A stretch of 41,045 nucleotides of DNA from Methanomicrobiaceae archaeon (GCA_016928355.1 JAFGKW010000004.1:1-41045), one strand, 5' to 3'. Positions 29,611 through 39,217 are shown, numbered from the stretch's first letter. Notes: a model not told the origin generated them from the sequence alone. Numbers and translations are program-made.

Positions 29611-29991
29611 ATGCCATCGAATCCTGAAGACATTATGGCTGAATACCTGCTTAAAGGTGGAAAGATGCTGGATAAAACCTGTCCTTCCTGCGGTTCTCCG
29701 CTTTTTCTTGTAAAAGGCGATACGATGTGCGTTGTCTGCAATAAAGCGCAGAATTCAGTGCCGCCCGAAACATCCCTTAAAGCCCCGGAACAACATGAGA
29801 TAGTCCCTGAGGATTACAGGGAGATGGAATATTCTAAAGAGGGCCGGGAAATGTCCGGGGATCTCAGGGCGGAGATGGAGGGAACGATCATCTACCTGTG
29901 CAGAAGAGTCCGTGAGGAATCCCGGGCGAAGGACAGCCTTGCTCTTATGGAGTGTGTAAAGATCGCGAATGATGTTTTGAAAGGCAGATAG
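29611..29991 (+). CDS. Zinc-ribbon protein of the Sjogren's/scleroderma autoantigen 1 (p27, UPF0148) family
   Basis: This 126-residue protein has an N-terminal helix (EDIMAEYLLKGGKMLDKT) leading into a four-cysteine zinc ribbon (C24, C27, C40, C43: CPSCGSPLF and CVVC). A charged linker and a C-terminal helix (YLCRRVREESRAKDSLALMECVKIANDVL) follow. This pattern, YLLKGGKML before the ribbon, defines the autoantigen p27/UPF0148 family found across archaea and eukaryotes. Its role in archaea is unknown. The structured repeat copy C begins about 45 bases after the stop codon. Confidence 0.92.
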   Translation: MPSNPEDIMAEYLLKGGKMLDKTCPSCGSPLFLVKGDTMCVVCNKAQNSVPPETSLKAPEQHEIVPEDYREMEYSKEGREMSGDLRAEMEGTIIYLCRRVREESRAKDSLALMECVKIANDVLKGR

Positions 29992-30034
29992 GTTCTTATT
30001 TTTTATTTTAACATTATCGGAATTTTCTTAGGGA

Positions 30035-30275
30035 GTCAAACCGGGCATAAGCCCCTGTCGGGGCAGCCCCAAGCGCAAATTTCTACGAAATTTACGCTGA
30101 GATTATAGCCCGGTCTGGGCACTGCCCTTCCGGGTAGCCTCGACCGGGAGAGAACCCGGTTTTCGGGATGTCATTTATTTTCCGGAGCAAAAGGGGACGC
30201 TGGGCCGTCCCCCTTTGCGACTTATCGCAATTAGGGGAGGGTAATAGGGAGGGGGAGTCATTCCCCTCCCTTGAA
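30035..30275 (+). repeat. Structured multi-hairpin repeat, copy C
   Basis: This element fills most of the gene-free gap 29992-30292 between convergent genes. Hairpins in order are: GCCCC 30051-30055 with GGGGC 30060-30064; a stem 30072-30083 with 30087-30098 (one C-A mismatch, loop TAC); CCCGG 30109-30113 with CCGGG 30130-30134 enclosing GGGC/GCCC; ACCGGG 30143-30148 with CCCGGT 30155-30160; a 12-bp stem 30187-30199 with 30206-30218 (one A-C mismatch, loop CTGGGC); GCGA/TCGC around CTTA (30217-30228); and AGGGAGGGG 30246-30254 with CCCCTCCCT 30263-30271. The order and several loop lengths match copy A at 11490-11711, in the same orientation. Confidence 0.72.
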
Positions 30276-30292
30276 TAACTCTCAAAAACACC

Positions 30293-32581
30293 TTACCTGT
30301 ATTTCTTCCTTGAAAGTTCAAAAACGGATCTTGCGGTTTTCTCCCCGATTCCCTGAACTGCTTTCAGATCTTTAATATTTGCATTCATAATATTCTGTAT
30401 GCTGCCGAAATGATCAAGGAGGTCTCTTGCACTCTTAGGGCCCAGTGAAGGGAAAGATGAGACAATATATTCAAGGGATTCTTTCTCTGATTTGTATGTT
30501 TTATGAAAGTGAGGAGTTTTCCTTGGCCCGTACTCGTTCTCCTCCCTTCCTGCAAGTACGTAAAGCATCTCGGCTGTATCCTCAGCGTCTTCTGTCTGGA
30601 GAATGGTGATGCCCATTCCTACAGACATGGCTGCAAGCGCCCCTCTTATTGCATTAGGATTGATATTTCGTTGCATATACAGATCTTTGCCTTCAATAAT
30701 GACGACCGGTTTTAAGGACATCTCTGACATCCTTTTCACCTGTCCAAGAAGATCTCTTTCGATCAGTGTATCGGCGAAGTCTTTTGTTGTCTTTCTTTCG
30801 ACAAGGATTCTGTCGCCTATTGCATAATCTCCATATTCAAGCCGCTCTATTGTAATCGAGGCACCCTTGTTGTGGAGCAATTCAAGAACCCTGGATGAGG
30901 TTTCCCTGTCGTCTGCAACAATGGCAGGTCCTTCCTGAATGAACGAATCGATTGCGGTCTGCCCTTTCCCCGCCGGGCGTGTGTCTTCGGCGGGTTCAGA
31001 CTTACTGAATCCTGCATCAGCTGCCCGGGAAAGTGAGGTGGCTGGAGTTGCCGATGCAAGGCCTGCGATGCCCGTCTTCATGGTCTTTTCACGGTTCTGG
31101 CTCACGTACCTGTAGGTCTCGTCCGATGTGCCCTTTGTAACGAGCACGATGATGCTCCCGCTCCCGTGCCTGCCCGTTCTTCCTTTTCTCTGGATACTTC
31201 TGATCTCGGAAGGGACAGCCTCGTAGAATATGACAAGATCTGTTGACGGGACGTCAAGCCCCTCCTCGCCGACAGATGTGGCGATGAGCACCCTGAACTC
31301 ACCGTTCCTGAATCCCGTGAGGGTTTCGATCTGCTTCTTTTGTGAGAGCCCCTTTTCGGAATCTCTGGACGACTGTCCGATAAACTTCCTGCAGTCTATC
31401 CTCCTGCCTTTAAGGTATTCTTCAAGAAGACTGACACTGTCCCTGAAGTTTGCAAATATTATGATTCTGCTCTCCGGAAACTCCTCCAGCTGTCTTTCCA
31501 CCAGATCTGCCGTCATCTCTGGCTTTGGATGGATCTCGGCCTCCCATGAAGATATCTCATCGACGATCTCTCCAAAGAGCGGATCGGCCGCAAGCCGTTT
31601 TCCTGCCTTCGTTCCCGAGGGGGAGGTCCCTTCTGAGAGGAGTTTGAATAGATAATTCTTCAGTACCGTGCTTCCCTGTGATTCGCCGAGGGTTATTGCA
31701 TGCCTGATCTTCATTAGCTCTGCCTGGATCGACATCGCCTGGTAAGCATTACCTGTATTTGTCCGCAGAGATGCATTGATCTGTCCTTTGAGGCCGTTTA
31801 ATGCCTTCATGGTCAGCCGCTCTGCCTTGGGGACTACAAATCCCATCTTTTTGAGAGTGTCCAGCCGTGACTGGAGAATTGTCTTCAGTTTGTCTGTAAC
31901 TCCTTTAAGCCCGGGAGGGAGGGGGACATCCACATATTTCAGGTCCCTCTGGTGGATGTATGGCCTGACATCAGGATCGTCCTCGCTCCTCGTTTCGATA
32001 ATCTCAATATTGAGATTTGAACATACCTCTGCGACCTTTTCCTCTTTGCTCCCTGGGGACGCTGTCATTGCAAGTATGAGGGGTTTTCCGGCAGTCTTCA
32101 TATACTCCTGTGCGATGAAGACATAGGCATAATTACCAACAGCCCTGTGGCACTCGTCAACCACCAGGAGAGAGACATCCCTGAGGCTGTATCTTCCGGC
32201 GATTATATCATTTTTTATTATCTGGGGTGTTGCAAATATGAATCTCTTCTCTCTCCATAACCGCTTTCTCTCAGATGTTTTGGTCTCACCTGTAAATAGT
32301 GCAAAGCCGGAGAACGCTTCATCCTCAGGGTCAATAAAATATTTTTCAAATGACTTTAGATGCTGGTCGACAAGGGGTTTTGTCGGGGCCATCATGAGAA
32401 ACCGGCCTCCGGTATTTTTTATTCTTGCGGCAGCAGATATCATCGCGACTGCTGTCTTTCCAAGGCCGGTGGGCAGGACAACCATTGTGTTGCCATCCTG
32501 TGACCTGAGGGCTATTGAGAACTGGTACTGCCTCTCTTCAAGTGATTCAGGTCTTATCAACGGATGGCTGATATAATTCAT
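30293..32581 (-). CDS. hef: Hef-type DEAH helicase/XPF nuclease
   Basis: This 762-residue protein works on stalled replication forks and recombination intermediates (relative of FANCM and XPF). The superfamily 2 helicase half has Q-like ERQYQFSIA, motif I PTGLGKT (G41-K42-T43), motif II DECH (142-145), motif III MTASPG, motif V ATSVGEEGLDVP and motif VI QRKGRTGR. After a low-complexity linker near 515-550 comes the ERCC4 nuclease with VADDRETSSRV and the ERK-x3-D motif VERKTTKDF near residue 595. A tandem helix-hairpin-helix ends the protein (FPSLGPKSARDLLDHFG, LKAVQGIGEKTARSVFEL). All motifs are intact, so it is the full euryarchaeal form. The start lies 2 bases after the stop of glyS, so the two are probably co-transcribed. 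Confidence 0.95.
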   Translation of the reverse strand: MNYISHPLIRPESLEERQYQFSIALRSQDGNTMVVLPTGLGKTAVAMISAAARIKNTGGRFLMMAPTKPLVDQHLKSFEKYFIDPEDEAFSGFALFTGETKTSERKRLWREKRFIFATPQIIKNDIIAGRYSLRDVSLLVVDECHRAVGNYAYVFIAQEYMKTAGKPLILAMTASPGSKEEKVAEVCSNLNIEIIETRSEDDPDVRPYIHQRDLKYVDVPLPPGLKGVTDKLKTILQSRLDTLKKMGFVVPKAERLTMKALNGLKGQINASLRTNTGNAYQAMSIQAELMKIRHAITLGESQGSTVLKNYLFKLLSEGTSPSGTKAGKRLAADPLFGEIVDEISSWEAEIHPKPEMTADLVERQLEEFPESRIIIFANFRDSVSLLEEYLKGRRIDCRKFIGQSSRDSEKGLSQKKQIETLTGFRNGEFRVLIATSVGEEGLDVPSTDLVIFYEAVPSEIRSIQRKGRTGRHGSGSIIVLVTKGTSDETYRYVSQNREKTMKTGIAGLASATPATSLSRAADAGFSKSEPAEDTRPAGKGQTAIDSFIQEGPAIVADDRETSSRVLELLHNKGASITIERLEYGDYAIGDRILVERKTTKDFADTLIERDLLGQVKRMSEMSLKPVVIIEGKDLYMQRNINPNAIRGALAAMSVGMGITILQTEDAEDTAEMLYVLAGREENEYGPRKTPHFHKTYKSEKESLEYIVSSFPSLGPKSARDLLDHFGSIQNIMNANIKDLKAVQGIGEKTARSVFELSRKKYR

Positions 32582-32583
32582 AA

Positions 32584-34302
32584 TTACAGGTATTCTTCAA
32601 ATAATGATCTTCCTTTTATCAGGTCTGAAATCAGTGCAGGAAGCCTGTCGATATCGTACCTGATCTGTTTCATAGAGTCACGGTCACGGATGGTTATGGT
32701 ATTGTCTTCCTTTGAATCGTAGTCGACGGTGACTGCAAAGGGTGTACCTATCTCGTCCTGTCTCCTGTATCTCCTGCCGATCGCACCTGAATCATCATAT
32801 TCTGTCAATATCCCTTCATCCTGGAGTTTTGACCTGATATCACGGGCGATATCGTCAAGTCCGTCGCGTGCCATAAGAGGAAGGACAGCCACCTGCACCG
32901 GAGCGACTTTTGGCGGGAAGCGGAGGACCTTTCTGGTCTCATCCTCGACCATCTCTTCATCAAATGAGTGCTCCAGGACCGCGTAGATTATCCTGTCAAT
33001 TCCATAACTCGGTTCGATAACATGGGGCATAATATACTCTCCGTTTATCTCGGTCTCAACGTCTTTTACCTCGTAAAATTCAGGTGGTACCAGTATCTTC
33101 TCACCATCGAGCTCTATCTCCGCACCGTTATCCGCCGGTGATGATTCGGCAAGGGCATCGGCGACAGCCTTTGCACGGTTCCTGTATTTTGGTCCGAGAG
33201 CGCCCATTTTGGCGACGACCTTCGTCTCCCTGACCCTCTTTGTCTCCTCATACTGGAGGAAGACGGTGAATGGTTCTCCGCTCTGTTTGGCATGAGCTCT
33301 TAGGTCATAATCTGTCCTGTCTGCAATACCGACAGTCTCTACCCAGCCAAACCTCTCTGAAAATATTTCAGCATCCCAGCAGTCAGTTGCATAGTGTGCC
33401 CTTTCGTCGGGAAGGTGCTGCCTGAAACGAACCTTATCCGGAGAAATTCCGCATGTCAGCATGAAGTCATGCGTCTGGGCGATGTAGTATGCGACATACT
33501 CGTTTGCGATTGTTCCGGATGAGACCCCGTCTGCCATTGTCATCTCAGTTGCGTCCTTCCTGTTCTCCTGGTTGGAAATGCTGTATAGCGGGACCTTCCT
33601 GTCCGCATATCTCGTAAAAGCCGGATGATCCTTGTGTTCAGGGTGAATAAAGATCTCGGCCTCGGCCTGTGTAAACTCCCTCAGGCGGATCATTCCCTGA
33701 CGAGGCGATATTTCATTTCTGTAAGATTTTCCGATCTGGACTGTCCCAAAGGGAAGCTTATCGCGGTAGAATCTTAGAAGTCTGTTGAAATCAGTGAAGA
33801 TGCCCTGTGCAGTCTCAGGTCTGAGGTATCCCATCCTCTGCGAACCTGGTCCGATATTTGTCTGGAACATGAGATTGAAGAAGTAGACTTCCGCCCCGTC
33901 AAAGGTTTCGGAACATATGGGACAGGGGATGTTTTGAAGGGCCGTTGTCAGTTCTTCAGCAGAGATGATTTCTGCATTTTCAATACCTTCGGCCTCGGCA
34001 ACGTGATCTGCCCTGTGAAATTCACCGCAGTGCGGGCACTGGATCATCTTGTCGGCAAATCCTTTTACGTGGCCGGATGCGATATATATTGATTCCTCAC
34101 CGATGGTTGGGCATTCAATTTCATAGTAGCCATCCTGGATAACATAAAAATATCTCCAGATATCCTCTATCTTCCTCTTCATCATAGCGCCGAGGGGGCC
34201 ATAGTCGATAAACCCGGCAACAGAACCGTAGCATTCGGACGTTGGCCAGACAAAACCCCTTCTTCTGGCAAGCTCCATAATTTTGTCGTATATATCAGGC
34301 AT
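32584..34302 (-). CDS. glyS: Glycyl-tRNA synthetase (archaeal/eukaryotic dimeric type)
   Basis: This class II synthetase charges tRNA-Gly. Using the ATG at 34302 (MPDIYDKIMELARRRGFVWP) it has 572 residues. The longer frame from 34362 would begin in the promoter and has no family support. Motif 1 is in YGPLGAMMKRKIEDIWR. A zinc-binding set (CPHCGEFH and CPIC) follows. PETAQGIFTDFNRLLRF and motif 2 GKSYRNEISPRQGMIRLREFTQAEAE come next. Motif 3 is GIDRIIYAVLEHSF. The C-terminal anticodon-binding domain contains APVQVAVLPLM and YDDSGAIGRRYRRQDEIGTPF. It is the first gene of the glyS-hef pair, with TATA-like TTTTATAG 41-48 bases upstream. Confidence 0.95.
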   Translation of the reverse strand: MPDIYDKIMELARRRGFVWPTSECYGSVAGFIDYGPLGAMMKRKIEDIWRYFYVIQDGYYEIECPTIGEESIYIASGHVKGFADKMIQCPHCGEFHRADHVAEAEGIENAEIISAEELTTALQNIPCPICSETFDGAEVYFFNLMFQTNIGPGSQRMGYLRPETAQGIFTDFNRLLRFYRDKLPFGTVQIGKSYRNEISPRQGMIRLREFTQAEAEIFIHPEHKDHPAFTRYADRKVPLYSISNQENRKDATEMTMADGVSSGTIANEYVAYYIAQTHDFMLTCGISPDKVRFRQHLPDERAHYATDCWDAEIFSERFGWVETVGIADRTDYDLRAHAKQSGEPFTVFLQYEETKRVRETKVVAKMGALGPKYRNRAKAVADALAESSPADNGAEIELDGEKILVPPEFYEVKDVETEINGEYIMPHVIEPSYGIDRIIYAVLEHSFDEEMVEDETRKVLRFPPKVAPVQVAVLPLMARDGLDDIARDIRSKLQDEGILTEYDDSGAIGRRYRRQDEIGTPFAVTVDYDSKEDNTITIRDRDSMKQIRYDIDRLPALISDLIKGRSLFEEYL

Positions 34303-34342
34303 TACTATCACACAATAAATATCATATACTTCGACTCTCTGG

Positions 34343-34350
34343 CTATAAAA
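34343..34350 (-). promoter_or_regulatory. Probable TATA box of glyS
   Basis: Read on the minus strand, TTTTATAG ends at 34343, about 41 bases before the chosen glyS ATG. A start of transcription near 34320 would give a leader of roughly 18 bases. This also argues against the longer reading frame from 34362, which would begin upstream of the box. Confidence 0.5.
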
Positions 34351-34493
34351 GGTAATTATCATTAATTTTCAAGAATATTTTTCCCTAACCGGTTTCATCC
34401 AAAAGATTTATCGTCTTGGAGCAGGATTTAAATTTCTGAATATAGGTTATTAGGAGTCTGTATGAAACAGAAAATATTTATCTAATACGTCCC

Positions 34494-34500
34494 TTTATAT
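34494..34500 (+). promoter_or_regulatory. Probable TATA box of the HTH gene at 34522
   Basis: TTTATAT at 34494-34500 lies about 25 bases before the ATG at 34522, so transcription would begin at or beside the start codon. The 219 bases between the glyS and HTH start codons hold only this and the glyS box, plus AT-rich sequence. No ORF is supported. Confidence 0.5.
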
Positions 34501-34521
34501 TCGAAACCTTATGTGATCTTA

Positions 34522-35157
34522 ATGGCAGTTGCAAGAAGGAAGAAAAAAATAAACTCAGCTGACCGGAAAAAAGAACTTTTGAGTCTTTTTACGGATATTT
34601 CGGGAAAAACTGAGATTGTAGAGCCAATGAAAAAAATACATGGTACCCTGCGTGACAAAGATGCAATTGAACGCGAAATAGCTTTAATAATGCGGGAAAT
34701 CCTTGATCAGGGTTACTTTAAGACAAAACTGAAGCCCCGTGAACTTGCCTGTCTTGTATGCGGGTACTATGAGAGCAGAAACGATACTGAAATTGCCCGT
34801 GAACTTGGAGATGAAAAGTTATCTAAAACCGTCGCCCGTGCCCGTGTGAGGCTGAAACTCTTCAGGGAGCTTGATTTCAAGATGCCTTTTGAAAGGAGTG
34901 AGATGGAGCAGCTGCTTGATTCGGGAAAGACCATGAAGGATATCAGTGAAGAGCTTGGAATAAGCCCCTCCACTCTCCGTGAATATCGTCATGTAATCGA
35001 ACAGGAGAGGGATACAACTCTCGATCCGTTCCTTGAACGCATCAAGGATGTTATGGAGGACAGGGATCTTACCGAATCGATGACAGGTGGTCTTGTAAAT
35101 GACGGACTTTCAGAGGCTATCGATGCAACTGAGGCTGAACTGGCCGACCTTTCATAA
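34522..35157 (+). CDS. Helix-turn-helix protein of unknown function
   Basis: This 211-residue cytosolic protein, starting MAVARRKKKINSADRKKELL, has a basic N-terminus and two DNA-binding-like regions. The first, KPRELACLVCGYYESRNDTEIARELG near residue 75, resembles sigma-4/LuxR-type helices, with KTVARARVRLKLFRE after it. The second, KTMKDISEELGISPSTLREY near 138, is a standard helix-turn-helix. The C-terminus is acidic. It resembles a euryarchaeal family sometimes labelled conditioned-medium-induced protein in haloarchaea, but I am unsure of that name. GTG 34513 in the same frame is rejected in favour of ATG 34522 because of TATA spacing. The oligo-T after the stop (35157-35164) suggests a single-gene transcript. 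Confidence 0.8.
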   Translation: MAVARRKKKINSADRKKELLSLFTDISGKTEIVEPMKKIHGTLRDKDAIEREIALIMREILDQGYFKTKLKPRELACLVCGYYESRNDTEIARELGDEKLSKTVARARVRLKLFRELDFKMPFERSEMEQLLDSGKTMKDISEELGISPSTLREYRHVIEQERDTTLDPFLERIKDVMEDRDLTESMTGGLVNDGLSEAIDATEAELADLS

Positions 35158-35265
35158 TTTTTTTCAGATAATTGTCATTATTTATCCCAATTTCAAGAGT
35201 AAGCTAAAATCAGAGCGGCTGTTTAGACTTATTGTGAAAAGAAATTCTGCCGCAAACCCTTGTCC

Positions 35266-35274
35266 TATATATAT
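35266..35274 (+). promoter_or_regulatory. TATA box of the phosphoesterase gene
   Basis: TATATATAT at 35266-35274, about 33 bases before the ATG at 35303, predicts a transcript start near 35295 and a very short leader. Confidence 0.5.
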
Positions 35275-35302
35275 TCAATACAAACTTTTTTGACAGTAAT
35301 AT

Positions 35303-36232
35303 ATGATCAGGCGCCTGAAAAAAATCGATTATGAACGGTATACTGTATTTATACTTGTTTTGGCAATAATTCCTGGTTCCTTCGGGTATATGTCCTGGGA
35401 GGCGGAGAATGTGGAGATAACAGTCCTTATTATTGAAGGAGCTCCCGAGTCAATTGTCTTTATAGCTGATCCTCACCTGCAGGAAGGGAATATTGAATTC
35501 ATTCGTGAATCCGTCGGTATAATCAACAGCCTTAATCCCTCTGTTGTCCTGATTGGCGGGGATTTTGTAAACGGCGAGGAAACTGATTTTAATCTGCAGG
35601 AGGTCTGGTCAGAAATCGATGCGCCCGTATATGCCGTCATGGGTAATCATGACTATGAATCGGGGATACATGGGTTGAATGGTCAGGTAAAGATGCTTGA
35701 GGTGGCCCGGAAGGCCAATACTACTGTCGAAGGATATGATATGAGTATGCTCACTGATGAGAAAACAAATATTGAATTCGGAAACAGGCTTGAGCAGAAG
35801 CTTGAGGAGTGTGGTGTCAATGTTCTCAGGAATGAATGTGAGATTCTTGACCTGAACGGTGAAGAGCTTCTCCTGGTTTGTCTTGACGATGGCTGGGCCG
35901 GTCTGGCCGATCCCCCGGAGGATATTCCGGAAACGGATGCTTTTACAATTTATATGATACACGAGCCGGAATGCAGGGCGGACTGGCCTGATGCCGACCT
36001 AATCCTCGCTGGTCATACACATGGGGGGCAGTTTGCTCCTCCATTTATACAGGCATTAAATGAAAACGGGGTTGTCGAGCTCAGTGGGTATGTTGGTGAA
36101 AGTGTGCCCACCTATATCACAAGGGGGCTCGGCTCATCACACCTTTTCGGGATAGAACTGAGGTACCAGTCCACCCCTGAGATTGTAATAATCAATCCTG
36201 CGGATTCCACCAATGAAAGGCTTAAGGCTTAG
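35303..36232 (+). CDS. Membrane-anchored calcineurin-like metallophosphoesterase
   Basis: This 309-residue protein has an N-terminal membrane helix (YTVFILVLAIIPGSFGYM, residues 13-30) and a calcineurin-like phosphoesterase domain. All metal-binding blocks are present: ADPHLQEGN near 56 (D-x-H), IGGDFVNGEE near 84 (GD), MGNHDYESG near 114 (GNHD), MIHEPE near 217 (H), and LAGHTHGGQF near 237 (GHTH). This is the YkuE/LpxH-like group, and members act on phospholipid or nucleotide phosphodiesters outside the membrane. The substrate is not determined. It precedes the UPF0173 hydrolase by 43 bases on the same strand. Confidence 0.9.
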   Translation: MIRRLKKIDYERYTVFILVLAIIPGSFGYMSWEAENVEITVLIIEGAPESIVFIADPHLQEGNIEFIRESVGIINSLNPSVVLIGGDFVNGEETDFNLQEVWSEIDAPVYAVMGNHDYESGIHGLNGQVKMLEVARKANTTVEGYDMSMLTDEKTNIEFGNRLEQKLEECGVNVLRNECEILDLNGEELLLVCLDDGWAGLADPPEDIPETDAFTIYMIHEPECRADWPDADLILAGHTHGGQFAPPFIQALNENGVVELSGYVGESVPTYITRGLGSSHLFGIELRYQSTPEIVIINPADSTNERLKA

Positions 36233-36275
36233 ACAAACCAGTTAAATTATTATTTTTCAGATTGAATTGTGATGC

Positions 36276-36947
36276 ATGAGGATCAAATGGCTCGGCCATT
36301 CATGTTTTTACCTTGAGGGCTCAAAGAAAATTATTGTCGACCCCTTTATTCCATACGGGGATTTTGGCTGTAAACCCGATATCGTTGCAGTGACCCACGG
36401 GCACGGGGATCATTTTGGGCAGACTATGGACTTCAACAAGCCTGTAGTATGTCCGAATGAGATTGCAAAATACCTTGTTTCCGAGTGTTATGATGCCGAA
36501 CCAATGAACATTGGGGGTACAATTGAACTTGAAGGAGTGATATTTACAATGACTCCGGCACTTCACTCTTCATGGCTGGAGATAAAGGGTCAGGGGTTTT
36601 ATGGTGGTCCTGCTTCAGGCTTTATTATCAAAATGGACGGTTTGACGGTTTATCATGCAGGAGACACCGGTCTTTTTTCTGATATGAAGTTAATCAGGGA
36701 TGTCTATCACCCGGATGTAGCAATGCTTCCAATTGGCGGAAGATATACTATGGGGCCGTCTGAGGCGATGATTGCCGCAAACTTCATTGGTGCGCCTCTT
36801 GTGATCCCGATGCACTACAACACGTTCCCCCAGATTGAGCAGGATGCCGGAGAATTTAAAAGGTCCATTGAGGAGGTCACTCACATGAGGGTGGCCGTTA
36901 TGGAGCCGGGCGATGAACTGGATATGGATGATTATGGGGCGGACTAA
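36276..36947 (+). CDS. UPF0173-type metal-dependent hydrolase (metallo-beta-lactamase fold)
   Basis: This 223-residue metallo-beta-lactamase-fold hydrolase begins MRIKWLGHSCFYLEGSKKII, which is characteristic of UPF0173. The metal motif is THGHGDHFG (H41, H43, D45, H46). Further ligands are in PALHSSW near 90 and YHAGDTGLF near 127, and IPMHYNTFPQI near 175 provides the last His. The natural substrate is unknown. ATG 36276 is used, since the nearby ATG at 36272 is out of frame. Its stop overlaps the convergent RND gene by 4 bases. Confidence 0.93.
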   Translation: MRIKWLGHSCFYLEGSKKIIVDPFIPYGDFGCKPDIVAVTHGHGDHFGQTMDFNKPVVCPNEIAKYLVSECYDAEPMNIGGTIELEGVIFTMTPALHSSWLEIKGQGFYGGPASGFIIKMDGLTVYHAGDTGLFSDMKLIRDVYHPDVAMLPIGGRYTMGPSEAMIAANFIGAPLVIPMHYNTFPQIEQDAGEFKRSIEEVTHMRVAVMEPGDELDMDDYGAD

Positions 36948-39217
36948 TCCGCCGTTTTTTTCAATAAAAATTGTTTTTTCTTATCCATCATTTTTATCTG
37001 GCCGAATTTGTCACCGGTGGTCTTTCTGTAGAACAATGAAAGGACTGCGGGCATTACAACAACTCCCCCGACAAGGGAGAAGAAGATCGTAATTACCGTG
37101 GTCTCTCCAAACATCTTTATTACATTGAAATCGGAGAGGATCATTGATGAGAACCCGAGCAGGGTTGTTGCACCCGAGATTGTTATCGCCGATCCGATTT
37201 TACTGACCCCTGTCTGAAGTGCCATGTAAAAATTTTCACCCTTTTCAAGCTCCTCTTCAAATCTCTCCATAATAAGTATTGTATAGTCCATTGCAAGCCC
37301 GATCGTCATCGAACCGAGGCATGCAGTCAAAGGCGTATACTCGATATTCAGGAGGTACATAATCAGGGTGTTCCACCCGAGGATCATCGCGACAGGAATC
37401 ACCGGAAGCAGAGATTCGAACCTCCTGTACACTAAAATGAGGAATACCAGAATCATTACAAATCCAAGGGCTGTCATCCGGTTTTTGGATATTCCCACGT
37501 TGTCAACAAGATCGCCGGATATCTGCGACATACCTGTAGGAGAGGCAGAAATTCCTGCAGGAGGCTCTAACCATTTGATATCCTTCCTCAATGATGTGAC
37601 AAGGCTGTTCTTATCATAATTGTTGAGTTCGGCCGTTTCAAACTCAACAACGGCGGTAATTCCCCCTTTTAGTACGGTATCTTTTTCAGAATCCGGGATG
37701 TTTTCCAGAATCTCGCTGATTTCATGGCCTGTATCTGGTATTTTACCATTGTTATATTTTTTTACCAGTGTTGCAGGGCTTGTGACTCCGGTGATCTCGG
37801 GATGTGTGTCCGTGGAATATGCCTCGAATTCATCGATCCACTTTATAACCTCTGTTGATGTTATGTCATTTCCTTCTACTAAAACAGGGAATGTGCTGGT
37901 CTCACCTACAATACTCTTGACACTGTCAAGATCCACCTTTGCGGGCATATCCGGGGGAATGAACGTATTTAAATCCACGTTTGTATCGACTTTGTCATCC
38001 AGCTGTACTCCAATAATTGCAGCGGACCCGAATATCAGTAGTACCGGGACCGGGTTTTTTGCGATCCTTAAGGCAAGTCTCCCGAGGAAACTGCTGTATT
38101 TCTCCATTATTGCACTGCCAGTCTCTTTTTCGGACTTCGGCTCATATCCGGCGATCCTGAATGTCAGGGGGACTATGACAAGTGCGGTGAAAAAGCTTGA
38201 TATGACTCCAATTGTGCATGCAAAACCGAAATCATATGTCATGGGAATTGAGGATGAGAGAAGGGCAATAAACCCGAGTGCGGTCGTACACATTGCCACG
38301 AAGTGAACCGGCCCGGATTTTGTAAGGGTTGCATATACGGCATTCTTTACATTTTTATTTTTTATCTCATCATTGAATCTTGAGTGAAACTGGACGCCGT
38401 AGTCAATTCCAAGACCTATTATTACCGGGAACGCTCCTATGGCGGGCATTGTGATGGAAATGTTCATAAGGCCGAGAATGCCGAATGCAACCAGCAGACC
38501 TATGGCGATAACCGCAACCGGGAGCATCCGGTACTTTACATACGAGAAGAGAAAGGCAATCGATAAAAGCATCATTGCAAGTGTTATTCCGACGAGAGTC
38601 CTGATCTCTCCCTGCATCTCTCCATCAAGGTCTTTGTTGTATGCGGGGTCTCCTGAGATCTTTACCGATATTCCGGGAGGGCCATATGTATTTTTTGTAA
38701 TCGATCTGATGTTCTTAAGGACAGCATCTTCCTGGCCTTTATTTAAGTCATTTTGGAGACTGATAGTACATAGTGCTGTGATTTCCGACTGGAAGTGTTT
38801 GTTTTTTTGTTCTTCAGGGATTTTGTTGATAATATTTTTAATTTCGGTTTCGGATGAAGGCAGAGTGCCTCCATTGTAGAGTTTTAGTATTTCAGTAATG
38901 CACTGGACGGATTTGACATACTTTTCGTTTGAGATATCGGTGCATAACGTATCAATATATTTAAGGGTTTCAACTGACAGTACATCGCTCCCTCCGATGA
39001 TTAGAATTATTTTACCTTTTCCGAAGATCTCGTTGTACTTGTCTATCCGCAGTCCTTCTTCAGAATCCTCCCAGACAAAGGTGTCGTAGCCTGTGCTTTT
39101 CATACTGAGGTTCGGGAGTCCTGACGCCGATATGAGAATTACTGCAACAAGAATACCTGCAACAATCCACGGGTGACTGTTAATTGCTTGAGCAAGGATT
39201 GCAAAGGGCGATCTCAA
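36944..39217 (-). CDS. RND superfamily exporter (MMPL/HAE3 type)
   Basis: This 757-residue membrane transporter has two homologous halves, each with one helix, a large external loop and five clustered helices (12 in all, by eye). TM1 is HPWIVAGILVAVILISASGLP. The first helix group has LVGITLAMMLLSIAFLFSYV, IGLGIDYGVQFHSRF and FVAMCTTALGFIALLSS. The second half repeats this pattern with ALGFVMILVFLILVYRRF, SMTIGLAMDYTILIMERF and TISGATTLLGFSSMILSDF. The acidic residues in GLGIDYG and GLAMDYT are those used for proton coupling in the superfamily. Members move lipids or hydrophobic compounds. The gene follows the 83-codon ORF with a 4-base overlap, and both are divergent from a TetR gene. Confidence 0.93.
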   Translation of the reverse strand: MRSPFAILAQAINSHPWIVAGILVAVILISASGLPNLSMKSTGYDTFVWEDSEEGLRIDKYNEIFGKGKIILIIGGSDVLSVETLKYIDTLCTDISNEKYVKSVQCITEILKLYNGGTLPSSETEIKNIINKIPEEQKNKHFQSEITALCTISLQNDLNKGQEDAVLKNIRSITKNTYGPPGISVKISGDPAYNKDLDGEMQGEIRTLVGITLAMMLLSIAFLFSYVKYRMLPVAVIAIGLLVAFGILGLMNISITMPAIGAFPVIIGLGIDYGVQFHSRFNDEIKNKNVKNAVYATLTKSGPVHFVAMCTTALGFIALLSSSIPMTYDFGFACTIGVISSFFTALVIVPLTFRIAGYEPKSEKETGSAIMEKYSSFLGRLALRIAKNPVPVLLIFGSAAIIGVQLDDKVDTNVDLNTFIPPDMPAKVDLDSVKSIVGETSTFPVLVEGNDITSTEVIKWIDEFEAYSTDTHPEITGVTSPATLVKKYNNGKIPDTGHEISEILENIPDSEKDTVLKGGITAVVEFETAELNNYDKNSLVTSLRKDIKWLEPPAGISASPTGMSQISGDLVDNVGISKNRMTALGFVMILVFLILVYRRFESLLPVIPVAMILGWNTLIMYLLNIEYTPLTACLGSMTIGLAMDYTILIMERFEEELEKGENFYMALQTGVSKIGSAITISGATTLLGFSSMILSDFNVIKMFGETTVITIFFSLVGGVVVMPAVLSLFYRKTTGDKFGQIKMMDKKKQFLLKKTAD

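Noticed and set aside
37620-38306. A 228-codon plus-strand frame opposite the RND exporter
   Set aside because: The minus-strand frame shows both RND halves with membrane motifs. The plus-strand product is Ser/Thr/Pro-rich with no family signal.
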